Shown: piece after piece, positions 35,101 to 43,617 of the stretch
Position numbering within the stretch: position 1 is the first letter of the stretch
Layout: each line of letters starts with the position of its first letter
Source of the DNA: Thiodiazotropha sp040506275
GTDB taxonomy: Bacteria > Pseudomonadota > Gammaproteobacteria > Chromatiales > Chromatiaceae
Length of the DNA stretch: 64,000 bases
Direction: 5' to 3'
Assembly (NCBI GenBank): GCA_040506275.1
Contig: JBEVXD010000001.1
Location: forward strand, 620,001 to 684,000
Notes under the pieces: generated by a model
What the model was told of the DNA's origin: nothing
Seen by the model: the letters and a program-made list of their open reading frames with translations, nothing else
The model's database searches: none
Program-made: the position numbers and the translations under genes

Positions 35101-37095
35101 CTGGGAAACCCGCCCTGGCTCAAGGTGGAGTGGGAGGAGAAGGGCATCCTCGGCGAGGCCGACCCAAAGATCGCCATCCGCAAGATGAGCGCTTCGGATC
35201 TGGCCAAGAGCCGCAACTCACTTTTCGACCGGCGTCCAGGCATGCTCGCGCCCTGGCTGTCCGAGTTCTGTGAACAGGCGGGGATGCAGGCATTTCTCAA
35301 TGCAACTCAGAACTACAAGTTGCTCAAAGGGGTGCAAACCAATCTCTACAAATGCTTCCTGCCACAGGCTTGGATGTTGAGCAACGACAAAGGAATCTCA
35401 GGGCTTCTCCATCCTGAAGGTGTTTTCGACGATGCAAAAGGAGGGGGGTTCAGAGCTGCCATCTATACAAGATTGAGGGCTCACTATCAGTTTTTAAACA
35501 AGACGAAGCTTTTCCCTATAGGGGATAGCAAGAAGTACAGCATAAATATATTTGGGATCGAATTAGGCGAAGCCTGTTTTAAGAATATTTCGAATCTATT
35601 CTTGCCCAAAACAATCGATGAGTGTTATGGCCAACCAAACGGTGGTTTAGTAAAGGGTATCCAGAATGATGAGGGAAACTGGAATACCAAAGGCCATCCT
35701 GATCGTATTGTAGATATTGGCGAATATGAACTAAGTCTCTTTGCACAACTCTACGATCAGGAGGGTACACCTCCTTTGCAGGCGCGACTGCCCGTGCTGC
35801 ATGCAAAGCAGCTGCTATCAGTACTAGGCAGATATGCTGCGCATGGAAGGCGACTGGGTGATCTTGAAGGCGAATACAACTCGACAGTTATGTTCGATCA
35901 AACCTATGCCCAAAGGGATGGAACTATCCGTCAAGAAACCAAATTTTCTCAGGATGCTAGCCAATGGGTGTTATCTGGCCCGCATTTTTACGTGGGAAAT
36001 CCGCTTCAAAACACTCCCCGTGTGGTTTGCGATAGCAATCAAGCTTACGACACACTAGATCTTACTATTCTTCCAGATAGTTATTTGCCACGTACCAACT
36101 TCATCCCAGATTGCGCCGCATCTGTGTATGCTGATCGTACGCCGCAGGTCCCCTGGATAACAACGGGAGAAAGTAACTCGAGAAGGCAGACAGAATTTTA
36201 CCGGCTAGTAATTCGAAAGCGACTAAGTCAGTCGGGTGAGCGCACGCTAATCTCGAGTATCATTCCGCCTGGTCCGGCCCATATTATTACTGTGCTGTCT
36301 ACTTCGTTTAAACAAACTGATGTTTTGCTTAAAGCGCTTCTATCAACTGCAGCAATCACATTCGATTTTTTTGTTAAATCAACAGGACAGTCAGATTTTA
36401 CCGCCGGTAGCTCACCATACATTCCTTTGTTAGGTGATTCACGATATGTAGTTGAAGGAATGTCTAGGGTTTTGGCTTTAAGTTGCCTTACGACTAACTA
36501 TAGTGAACTCTGGGAAGACTCATACCAACCAAAATTTCAACTACAACGTTGGTCGAGTGATTCGACACTACTCGACGCTGGTTTTTTTAAGCACCTTACC
36601 CCCAATTGGCAACGCAATTGTGCTCTTCGAAGCGATTATGCTCGGCGCCAAGCCTTATTAGAGATTGATGTACTTGTAGCCCAAGCGCTATTACTGACCC
36701 TTGACGAGTTACTTACGATCTACCGGATTCAATTCTGGGTTCTGCGTAGGAATGAGTCTGACACTTGGTACGACAAAACAGGTCGAATCGTGTTTACGCC
36801 AAACACAGCCCTTCGGGGTATAGGTTTGCCGCGCAAGGCGCAGAAGAAGGACCTCAATAACGGCATCTCTTACGCTGTTGAATCACCCGACCGCAATGAG
36901 CAGGGTATCACCCTCGGCTGGGAAGACATCCGCGACCTGCCCGAAGGCAGCATTGTGCGCAAGACCTTCCCCGACGACACATTGCCTGGCGGCACGGTAG
37001 AACGTACCGTCGAATACCACGCCCCCTTCATCCGCCCCGACCGCGAGGAAGACTACCGCCGCGCCTGGGCCTTCTTCGAAAAGGAGGCTGTGTAA
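32104..37095 (+). CDS. Giant N6-adenine DNA methyltransferase, DrmMI-like
   Basis: 1663 residues, much longer than a usual adenine methylase. N-terminal 500 residues are unassigned. SASYYTPQSLTHSLVKYAL and VLEPAMGSAAFLNEA (motif I, near 597) begin the catalytic domain, FGVDLNPIATELAEVSLWLN follows, and the catalytic NPPW (ILGNPPWLKVEW) is near 1001, so about 400 residues separate motifs I and IV. Residues 1010-1663 should hold target recognition. The order SNF2 helicase then large adenine methylase is the hallmark of class 1 DISARM. It should mark host DNA as self. AGGAG lies 6 bp before ATG 32104; the stop codon is 3 bp from the next start. Confidence 0.82.
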   Translation: MAAKERAMKDNGEKFDVFSGIVNENEFYSHHFLAHVFQSRIKDWLDSREADQTPAQQLGGHATAFFRQRANYPGSGSFEEQLQWHRDLHRPLLTALGFNIDTNEYEWRDDEPIPVWSQVGRHEAVPDLVVLPAFNPDQWPNLGTTQEDGAVDTLDATLSAQHFRIAELPPAYNNNNSKGPKPWSGLLSDSIFAAAQPPRFVLLIGQQEWLLIDRFKWPANRFLRFDLDEILGKRQLATLNACYALLHRQALCPDEGEGLLDTLDAESHKHDAGVSENLKYALRDAIEQLGNEAASQLIELHGFSYSGTVKPLDASQLSTECVRLVYRLIFMFYIEARPELGYVPINKSDVYTRGYSLESLRDLTLVDLHTTEAQNGGYFDKTLKKLFALVAQGTAIDRHHGVMGATVNAFELAPLDSKLFDPASTPLLNKVSFPNHLWQSVLRGLSFAKDPKTKRTRRVSYQALSINQLGAVYESLLSYRGFFATEDLYEVMPAAKSSDDDETYGGTTDLLANGWFVTKQEIGDYKNSEKVTFKNQEGHQQLRVYSKGTFIYRLAGRDRQKSASYYTPQSLTHSLVKYALKELLKNKCADEILDLRVLEPAMGSAAFLNEAVNQLAEAYLTRKQEELKRRIPHDEYSQELQKVRMRIADANVFGVDLNPIATELAEVSLWLNAIYGETDAQGKPKPAYVPWFGYQLFNGNSLVGARAQVFSPKQLQARNKVKDPAAVPRRVSQDKPRQDEEIYHFLLPDEGMCDYANKAVKEHYESELQQLKDWKKAFLKPLNETEQKRLSQLSAHIDTLWQQHSEQLSKDRDATEDQLPVWPDQAEGAVTSRLTKEETRKAGMLSEDGDIATPYRRLKLVMDYWCALWFWPLDQVSSLPSRAQWLTEIGAILEGNILEVEQQRELDLSDQPAKVEEQFLMPEAQDTLFDELPGQQMALSAESRDKTLHDRYGELRIKRLRDHFPRIKSVEALAVHHKYFHWELAFADMFLQHGGFDLILGNPPWLKVEWEEKGILGEADPKIAIRKMSASDLAKSRNSLFDRRPGMLAPWLSEFCEQAGMQAFLNATQNYKLLKGVQTNLYKCFLPQAWMLSNDKGISGLLHPEGVFDDAKGGGFRAAIYTRLRAHYQFLNKTKLFPIGDSKKYSINIFGIELGEACFKNISNLFLPKTIDECYGQPNGGLVKGIQNDEGNWNTKGHPDRIVDIGEYELSLFAQLYDQEGTPPLQARLPVLHAKQLLSVLGRYAAHGRRLGDLEGEYNSTVMFDQTYAQRDGTIRQETKFSQDASQWVLSGPHFYVGNPLQNTPRVVCDSNQAYDTLDLTILPDSYLPRTNFIPDCAASVYADRTPQVPWITTGESNSRRQTEFYRLVIRKRLSQSGERTLISSIIPPGPAHIITVLSTSFKQTDVLLKALLSTAAITFDFFVKSTGQSDFTAGSSPYIPLLGDSRYVVEGMSRVLALSCLTTNYSELWEDSYQPKFQLQRWSSDSTLLDAGFFKHLTPNWQRNCALRSDYARRQALLEIDVLVAQALLLTLDELLTIYRIQFWVLRRNESDTWYDKTGRIVFTPNTALRGIGLPRKAQKKDLNNGISYAVESPDRNEQGITLGWEDIRDLPEGSIVRKTFPDDTLPGGTVERTVEYHAPFIRPDREEDYRRAWAFFEKEAV

Positions 37096-37098
37096 GCC

Positions 37099-40000
37099 GT
37101 GTTACCGTCATTGGTCATCGAAGAGGTACGATGCGGGGTTGCAGAAACCCTACGTGCACAGTTCGAGCCCTCCACTGAGCTGTTCAAAGATGCAATCCGT
37201 CGTTTGATCGACACGCCGCCCTGGGTGCAAGGGCCCTACGTACAGCTTGGCTTGCCTTTCGTTGAAGGCACGAATGGCAAAAATTTCTTTGCGGATTTCC
37301 AAACCGAGTTTCCCGCCCACCAACACCAGGAACTGGCCTGGGAATTGTGCGGCCGACAGGGTCGTTCCACGCTGGTGGCTACCGGTACCGGCTCGGGCAA
37401 GACAGAGTGTTTTCTCTATCCAGTATTAGATCATGTCGCCCGGGCGCGTAAGGAGGGCGTCAAGGGTGTCAAGGCGATCATCATCTACCCGATGAACGCA
37501 TTGGCTGATGACCAGGCCGGGCGCATAGCGGAGCTGGTACATAACACTCCAGCTTTCAATGGCATCCGTGCCGGGCTTTTTGTTGGCTCTGGTAAGGCTA
37601 AGTGGAAACCGGGCAAGCGGGGCCAGCAGCCGGAACAGGACTTTGATGTTATGGGGCCAGACCACGTCATCACCGACAAGGACGTGCAGCGCCAGGACCC
37701 GCCGGATATCCTGCTCACCAACTACAAGATGCTCGACTTCCTGATGATCCGACCCGGCGATCAGGGATTATGGAAGCATAATGGACCCCAGGATGGAGCC
37801 CAGTATGGATCAGGCCCATTGCGTTACCTGGTGGTGGATGAGCTGCACACCTTTGATGGGGCGCAGGGCACCGATCTGGCAATGCTGATCCGCCGACTAC
37901 GCCGACGCCTTGGTTGCGAGGGTGAAGGGCTGGTTTGCGTCGGTACATCGGCGACCTTGGGCGATGCCAGCGATACACTGCCGTTGCGCGAGTATGCTGG
38001 GCAGGTATTCGCCAGCCAGTTCGATACGAACGCCGTGGTGACCGAAAGCCGTATGGGCTTCGATGACTTCATCGGTGATGATGTGGTGGAGCACCTGTTG
38101 GCCGACGATCAGACCGTACTGGAGGCTGTTGCCCGACAGGACTTCGCCTCTTCCCTGGAGGCGGTAACCACCTATCTGCCTGCCTTCTTTCCCCATGCCG
38201 AGACCTTGGCTGCCTTGGTGGATGGCGTTGAAACGGCATCAGGGCGAGTCACATTGGGCAAAGAGCTGAAGAAACACCTGCTGTTCCAGACCCTGTTGCG
38301 TACCGCGGCACATGACCCGGTGACAGTCGAGATGATTACCGATCGCATGCAACGTACGCTCAGTACTACGCTGAGCGAACATGCCCGGAGTATTCTCACC
38401 GCGCTACTGACCCTGGCTGCCTGGGCGAGAGCAACCCATAGCGGCCAGTCGATTGGGGCGGGGACCGAGGTGGAGAAACTCAATTCCCTGGTGAGCCTGC
38501 GCCTGCAAATCTGGCTGCAGGAGCTGCGCCGTGTCGTTGCCACAGTTAGCGCCGATGCCGCTGACATAGAGCTGGCCTCGGAGGCTTCGGTACTGAGCCG
38601 AGAGGAACGCCTGCGCCTGCCTGTCATCCAGTGCCGGCATTGTCGCACCACCGGTTGGTTGACAGTTAAACCGCCCCAGGAGAGCAGGGTTCAGACTGCG
38701 TTGGAGCGGATCTATTCCAGTTTCTTTGCACGTAACCCGGACACCTTCCTGGCTCGGCTTTATCCCCGCCTGGGCGATGGTCACCGGCTGATGGCGCAGG
38801 TTCAGGAAAAGTATCTGTGTGGCCAGTGCGGTAACCTGGAGAACCAACCGGTCGAACAGTGCTCCCATTGCCAAAGCGAGAACCTGCTGCCGGTGCACCT
38901 GCTCAACCAGACCCGCAGAAAAACCATTACACAACGTGGAGAAGGACAGACAGAAAGGCGTGAGGTCACTGTGCACGACGATATCTGCCCGGTCTGTGGT
39001 GAGCGGGGTGAACAGCTCATTATCGGAGCCCAGACCACCAGTATTGCCGCCCATGCGGTGGAGCGACTCTGGTCAGCGCCATTGAATCCGCACAAGAAAC
39101 TGATCCTCTTCTCCGACTCGGTGCAGGATGCCGCGCACCGGGCCGGTTACATCGAGTCCAAGACCGAGAGCCACTTGATGCGTGCCGGGATTGCCCGTGG
39201 ACTGGCTACTCAGCCGACTACTCAGCCCTGGGACCGTGCACTGGAGGCATTGGGCCGTTGCTATTTAGATAAGGCCAGCCCGTTATACCAAGAGCCCGAG
39301 GATTACGTTGCTCAGTTCATCGCACCGACCATGGAATGGTTGCGTGACTGGAGAGAACTGAAAACCAGCGGTCAATTGCCTAAAGATTCAGATCTACCGC
39401 AGATGATTGTCCAGCGCATGCAGTGGCGGGCGATCGAGGAGCTGACCCATCGTTCTGATATCGGTAGAACACTTACCAAGATGGGCGTGGCTGTGCTCTT
39501 TCCTGATACCGAGGTTTTGCACCGATTATGTGAGGGACTGACAAGCCATTTGCGAGCAGCAGGTGGTGGTTTGGAGAGAGTGGACGAAGGCCAGGTATTC
39601 CACTGGGCGCTGGGTACACTGCTGACCTTGATCCGGGCGGGTGGTGTGTTTCATATGGGCCTGGAGCGGGTTGCGGAGACCGGGGAGTTCGGGGCCTTTG
39701 AGTTCGCGCCGCAGCGGAGAAAGTGGATCCTGCACCGTGGCAGGGGTAGGCCACCGCGATTTATTACCCGAGATAGCGGCCGGCATGGCTTCATGGATCT
39801 GCAGGAGCGTGATGCTAATCCGCTAATTAGCTGGGCGCAGCAAACGCTTGGAATTGAAATCTACTCGCCAGGAATCGTCACCCTTGCCTATGAAGAACTG
39901 ATTGGTGCCCTGGAGCAGGCCGATATCGGGCGATATGTCACGATGGAAGACAGGTATGGTACGGCTCGGGTATTTGGACTCAATCCAGAACATCTGATGC

Positions 40001-43000
40001 TGTGCCAGGATCTTCAACGCCTGGTTACGCCATCCGGCGCTCAATCGCTCTGGGTGCCACGGGATGCTGTTGATGCGGTATCCCGGTTGCCTGCATGGAA
40101 CAGTCCGGCAGAATGTCTGCAAGTCGATGATGCTGACGGGCCGAACTGGTGGCGGGAGCGGCTTCTTAATGGAGAGGTGCACCGTGTGATCGCCCATGAA
40201 CATACCGGTCTGCTGGAACGTGATGAGCGGGTGGAGTTGCAGAACCGTTTCATGGCAAAGCCGAGTGAATCTGAGCCCTGGTTCGAGAACCTGCTCTCGG
40301 CCACGCCGACCCTGGAGATGGGGATCAATATCGGTGCGCTGTCCAGTGTCATGCTGGGCGGCGTTCCGCCCAACCAGGCAAGCTTTATCCAGCGCATTGG
40401 CCGCGCCGGTCGTCTGGATGGTAACGCGGCAGTGTTCACCATTGCCGATGCTTCACCCGATGGACATGACCAGTATTTTTTCAGTAATCCACTTGAGATG
40501 CTCCAGGGTACGGTTGAGGCGCCTGCCATCTATCTTAACGCCGCCGAAGTGCTGCGACGGCAGATATATGCGTTCTTCTTCGATCACTGGGTAGCGGAAG
40601 AGATGCCCTCCATGCCGGACAAACTGAGTGAGGCGCTGGATCAGGTGGCGCGGGGTGAGAGTGAGCCTCGGCAGTTTCCCTTCAACTACCTGGACTTTGT
40701 CAATCGCAAGGAACCGGAATTGATCGCTGCTTTCATTCGCATGCTGGGTGACAATCTGGCGGACTCGACACGGGAAAAGCTGGAGGGATTCATCACTGGC
40801 AACGAGCAGCAGAAAAACCTGCGCACCCGCTTTCTGGCTTTCTTTGAGGAGATGCTCTCCGAACGCGAGTCGTGGAAGGAACGACGCAAGAAGCTCAACA
40901 AGGAATTGGGCCGTTTGCGAAAACAGCCGGAAGATGAGCAGATTCAGAAAGAGATCGAGATCCTCGAAAAGGAGCGCGCGGCCCTTGGGCAGCGTATCCA
41001 GCAATTGAACGAAGAGCATCTGCTCGAAGCGATGACCAATGCCGGATTGCTCCCAAACTATGCCTTCCCAGAGGAGGGTGTCTCACTCACGACCATCATC
41101 CATGGCGCCCGATCCGCAAGTGGTGAGGAGTACACGGTTCCGCTACATCGCTATAGCCGGCCTGCCCATGCCGCACTGGCCGAGTTCGCACCTCGCAACA
41201 CCTTCTTTGCACACAAAAGCAAGGTTGAGATCGACCAGATCGATATGAGCGTAGAGCCGTCAGTGGAATACCGTTTTTGCTCACGCTGTAATTATTTGGC
41301 ACCACTCAGTGATCCAATGGCTCACGAGGCTGCCTGTCCCAAGTGTGGTGATACTCACTGGGAGGATGAAAGTCAGGTGCGGCCTATGTTGCGCTTGAGG
41401 CGGGCCGTGGCTAACATCGACCGAGCGGACAAAACTCGAATTACCGAACACGATGAGGCGCGTAATCCACGCTACTACCAGCGCCGCCTGCTGATGAATT
41501 TTGAACCAGCCGATGTGCGAAGTGCCTGGACATTGGAGTCCGATGTGGCGCTGTACGGCTTCGAGTATCTTTCCAAGGCACAATTTCATGATCTGAATCT
41601 TGGGCAACCGGTTGGTCCAGCTGGCCAAGGTATCTATATTGCCGGTGACGAGAGTCCAAAGTCTGGGTTTGCCTTATGTTCAGGTTGTGGAAAGGTCCAG
41701 CCTGCTGGCCGGCAAAGTGAAAACGGTGAGCGCCCCCAGGAGCACGCACCGGATTGCCGGTACCGCCATGCCACCACTACAGAGCACTTGCTTGAAGAGC
41801 TGTTCCTTTTCCGCGAATTCGATTCTGAGTGTCTGCGTATCCTAGTACCAAAGGGTTTTGGCTCTGGTGATCGTACAACCTACTCCTTCATGTCTGCACT
41901 TCAGCTCGGATTGCGACAGCGGTTTGGTGGCAAGGTAGATCATCTGCACTTTGAGGTGATGCACGAAGCAGGCAGTGACGACTCTGCGGGCAAGACCTAT
42001 ATCCTGATCTACGATTCAGTGCCAGGTGGCACCGGTTACTTGCAGCAGATGTTGTCGGGCGATGCAGATACCTTGATCGAGGTGCTGGCAGCTGCCCACA
42101 AGATCATTCGCGACTGCGATTGCCAGAGTCGACCAGAACTGGATGGGTGCTACCAGTGTGTTTTCCATTACAGGCAGGGGCGTAACCGGCGCAACATCTC
42201 CCGTCTAGCGGTATTGGAGATGCTCAATGAGCTGGTCGAGGGGGATTTCAGCCGTACTAAGGTGGCCGGGTTATCGGAAATCTATATCAACCCGGATTTT
42301 GGCTCTGAACTAGAGCGACGTTTCCTGCCCGCATTGAAGGCATTGGGGGGGCAACTCGATCCCAATAGTGATCGCTTTCCAGCGGTACAGATCAGTCAGG
42401 ATATCAAGGCGGGAAAAACCGCCTACCTGCTAACAGTCGGCAGTTATCGATACTGGGTGGATACCCAGGTGCCGATTGAGGATATTGTTTCAGGCCAAGT
42501 GCTGTGCCAACCCGATTTCGTGATCTCCGCAACGAAAACAACCAGCCCCATGCGGCCGATCGCGGTGTTCGTCGATGGTTGGGAGTGGCACGGTAACAGT
42601 GACACCATGACCAAAGATGCCCGTAAACGCACAACCCTGATGCTACAAGGCGAATATCGTGTCTGGTCGGTTACCTTTGAGGACATCGAGGCGGCACTCA
42701 AACAGAAGGGTGGTACCGATCTTGACAGTCCTCTGAGTATCTTGATGACCACATCGGGTGAGGCGATCCCGCAGGACAGGCTTCCGCAAATACCTGCTGG
42801 CACTTTGCCCTTCAACGCCATTGCCTGGATGCTTTGGTTGCTGGGCCAGATAGATCCAGGTGAAGACGATCCATTGGCGAGCCTCGGGCCTGTTGGTCAG
42901 CATCTATTGTGTCGTTCAGTGAGGCGGCCAGCTGAAGTAACACCTGAAATCGAATCACGTTGCAATAATGTAATGACACTATTGCCAGATTGGCTGGTGG

Positions 43001-43617
43001 ACGCTGTTCACAGTGTGCATTTGCAAAGTCCCGGTTCTGCGGCTTCGGCAGAAGTGAGTCGGTTGCAATGGATTAGCAAAGCAGAATCCAAGTACCTGAC
43101 TGGTAAAAGTGACAGTGCCTTTCCCCTTGCTGGCGGCTTGGTGATCGATGACTCGCTGCTGGATACAGATGCGAAGGCTACGCGTTCTGTCTGGCGGCAG
43201 TGGCTGAGAGTGTCTAACTTGCTACAGGGAACACCGGGGGTAGCTATGTTGACCGATAGCATGCTGACCAAGGGCCACACCATGTCTGTACCTAATCCCA
43301 TGAGTGAAGGTGTTACCTCTGTAGATGCTACCTGGAACAGCTTGCTCGATGATGGAGAATTTGTTGAGCGGTTGAGGACTGGTTTTCTACAGCTTTCCGG
43401 CCTTAACGTGCAACCGCCCAAGATTGGTGTGGAGTTTGAAGAGGGCGATGACTACCGGATTGCTGAAGCTGTATGGGAATCGGCTAAAGTGGTTTTGCTG
43501 ACAGCTGCACAGGCAGATTGTAGTGAGAGTTGGTTGGCAGAAGGATACATAGTGGTCGAGGAGAGCGATAATTGGTGGAAGGTTGTCGAGCAAACGATCA
43601 AGGAGCGTACAAGTTGA
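37099..43617 (+). CDS. Helicase - zinc ribbon - DUF1998 - PD-(D/E)XK-like fusion protein, 2172 residues
   Basis: Start GTG 37099, with AAGGAGG 11 bp upstream. Superfamily 2 helicase motifs: ATGTGSGKTE (near 96), VVDELHTFDGAQGTD (DELH box near 247), VGTSATLG (near 284), QRIGRAGRLDG (near 1098). Cysteine pairs in CRHC, CGQCGN, CSHC, CPVCGE at 510-640 and again in CSRC/CPKC near 1395-1420 look like zinc ribbons. Residues about 1560-1720 match DUF1998, including VPGGTGYL and CDC...GCYQC. Residues about 1790-1880 (QPDFVIS, FVDGWEWHGN, DARKR, YRVWSVTFEDI) resemble a Vsr/DUF559-like nuclease. DISARM splits the first two functions between DrmA and DrmB; here they are joined and a nuclease is added. 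Confidence 0.78.
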   Translation: MLPSLVIEEVRCGVAETLRAQFEPSTELFKDAIRRLIDTPPWVQGPYVQLGLPFVEGTNGKNFFADFQTEFPAHQHQELAWELCGRQGRSTLVATGTGSGKTECFLYPVLDHVARARKEGVKGVKAIIIYPMNALADDQAGRIAELVHNTPAFNGIRAGLFVGSGKAKWKPGKRGQQPEQDFDVMGPDHVITDKDVQRQDPPDILLTNYKMLDFLMIRPGDQGLWKHNGPQDGAQYGSGPLRYLVVDELHTFDGAQGTDLAMLIRRLRRRLGCEGEGLVCVGTSATLGDASDTLPLREYAGQVFASQFDTNAVVTESRMGFDDFIGDDVVEHLLADDQTVLEAVARQDFASSLEAVTTYLPAFFPHAETLAALVDGVETASGRVTLGKELKKHLLFQTLLRTAAHDPVTVEMITDRMQRTLSTTLSEHARSILTALLTLAAWARATHSGQSIGAGTEVEKLNSLVSLRLQIWLQELRRVVATVSADAADIELASEASVLSREERLRLPVIQCRHCRTTGWLTVKPPQESRVQTALERIYSSFFARNPDTFLARLYPRLGDGHRLMAQVQEKYLCGQCGNLENQPVEQCSHCQSENLLPVHLLNQTRRKTITQRGEGQTERREVTVHDDICPVCGERGEQLIIGAQTTSIAAHAVERLWSAPLNPHKKLILFSDSVQDAAHRAGYIESKTESHLMRAGIARGLATQPTTQPWDRALEALGRCYLDKASPLYQEPEDYVAQFIAPTMEWLRDWRELKTSGQLPKDSDLPQMIVQRMQWRAIEELTHRSDIGRTLTKMGVAVLFPDTEVLHRLCEGLTSHLRAAGGGLERVDEGQVFHWALGTLLTLIRAGGVFHMGLERVAETGEFGAFEFAPQRRKWILHRGRGRPPRFITRDSGRHGFMDLQERDANPLISWAQQTLGIEIYSPGIVTLAYEELIGALEQADIGRYVTMEDRYGTARVFGLNPEHLMLCQDLQRLVTPSGAQSLWVPRDAVDAVSRLPAWNSPAECLQVDDADGPNWWRERLLNGEVHRVIAHEHTGLLERDERVELQNRFMAKPSESEPWFENLLSATPTLEMGINIGALSSVMLGGVPPNQASFIQRIGRAGRLDGNAAVFTIADASPDGHDQYFFSNPLEMLQGTVEAPAIYLNAAEVLRRQIYAFFFDHWVAEEMPSMPDKLSEALDQVARGESEPRQFPFNYLDFVNRKEPELIAAFIRMLGDNLADSTREKLEGFITGNEQQKNLRTRFLAFFEEMLSERESWKERRKKLNKELGRLRKQPEDEQIQKEIEILEKERAALGQRIQQLNEEHLLEAMTNAGLLPNYAFPEEGVSLTTIIHGARSASGEEYTVPLHRYSRPAHAALAEFAPRNTFFAHKSKVEIDQIDMSVEPSVEYRFCSRCNYLAPLSDPMAHEAACPKCGDTHWEDESQVRPMLRLRRAVANIDRADKTRITEHDEARNPRYYQRRLLMNFEPADVRSAWTLESDVALYGFEYLSKAQFHDLNLGQPVGPAGQGIYIAGDESPKSGFALCSGCGKVQPAGRQSENGERPQEHAPDCRYRHATTTEHLLEELFLFREFDSECLRILVPKGFGSGDRTTYSFMSALQLGLRQRFGGKVDHLHFEVMHEAGSDDSAGKTYILIYDSVPGGTGYLQQMLSGDADTLIEVLAAAHKIIRDCDCQSRPELDGCYQCVFHYRQGRNRRNISRLAVLEMLNELVEGDFSRTKVAGLSEIYINPDFGSELERRFLPALKALGGQLDPNSDRFPAVQISQDIKAGKTAYLLTVGSYRYWVDTQVPIEDIVSGQVLCQPDFVISATKTTSPMRPIAVFVDGWEWHGNSDTMTKDARKRTTLMLQGEYRVWSVTFEDIEAALKQKGGTDLDSPLSILMTTSGEAIPQDRLPQIPAGTLPFNAIAWMLWLLGQIDPGEDDPLASLGPVGQHLLCRSVRRPAEVTPEIESRCNNVMTLLPDWLVDAVHSVHLQSPGSAASAEVSRLQWISKAESKYLTGKSDSAFPLAGGLVIDDSLLDTDAKATRSVWRQWLRVSNLLQGTPGVAMLTDSMLTKGHTMSVPNPMSEGVTSVDATWNSLLDDGEFVERLRTGFLQLSGLNVQPPKIGVEFEEGDDYRIAEAVWESAKVVLLTAAQADCSESWLAEGYIVVEESDNWWKVVEQTIKERTS

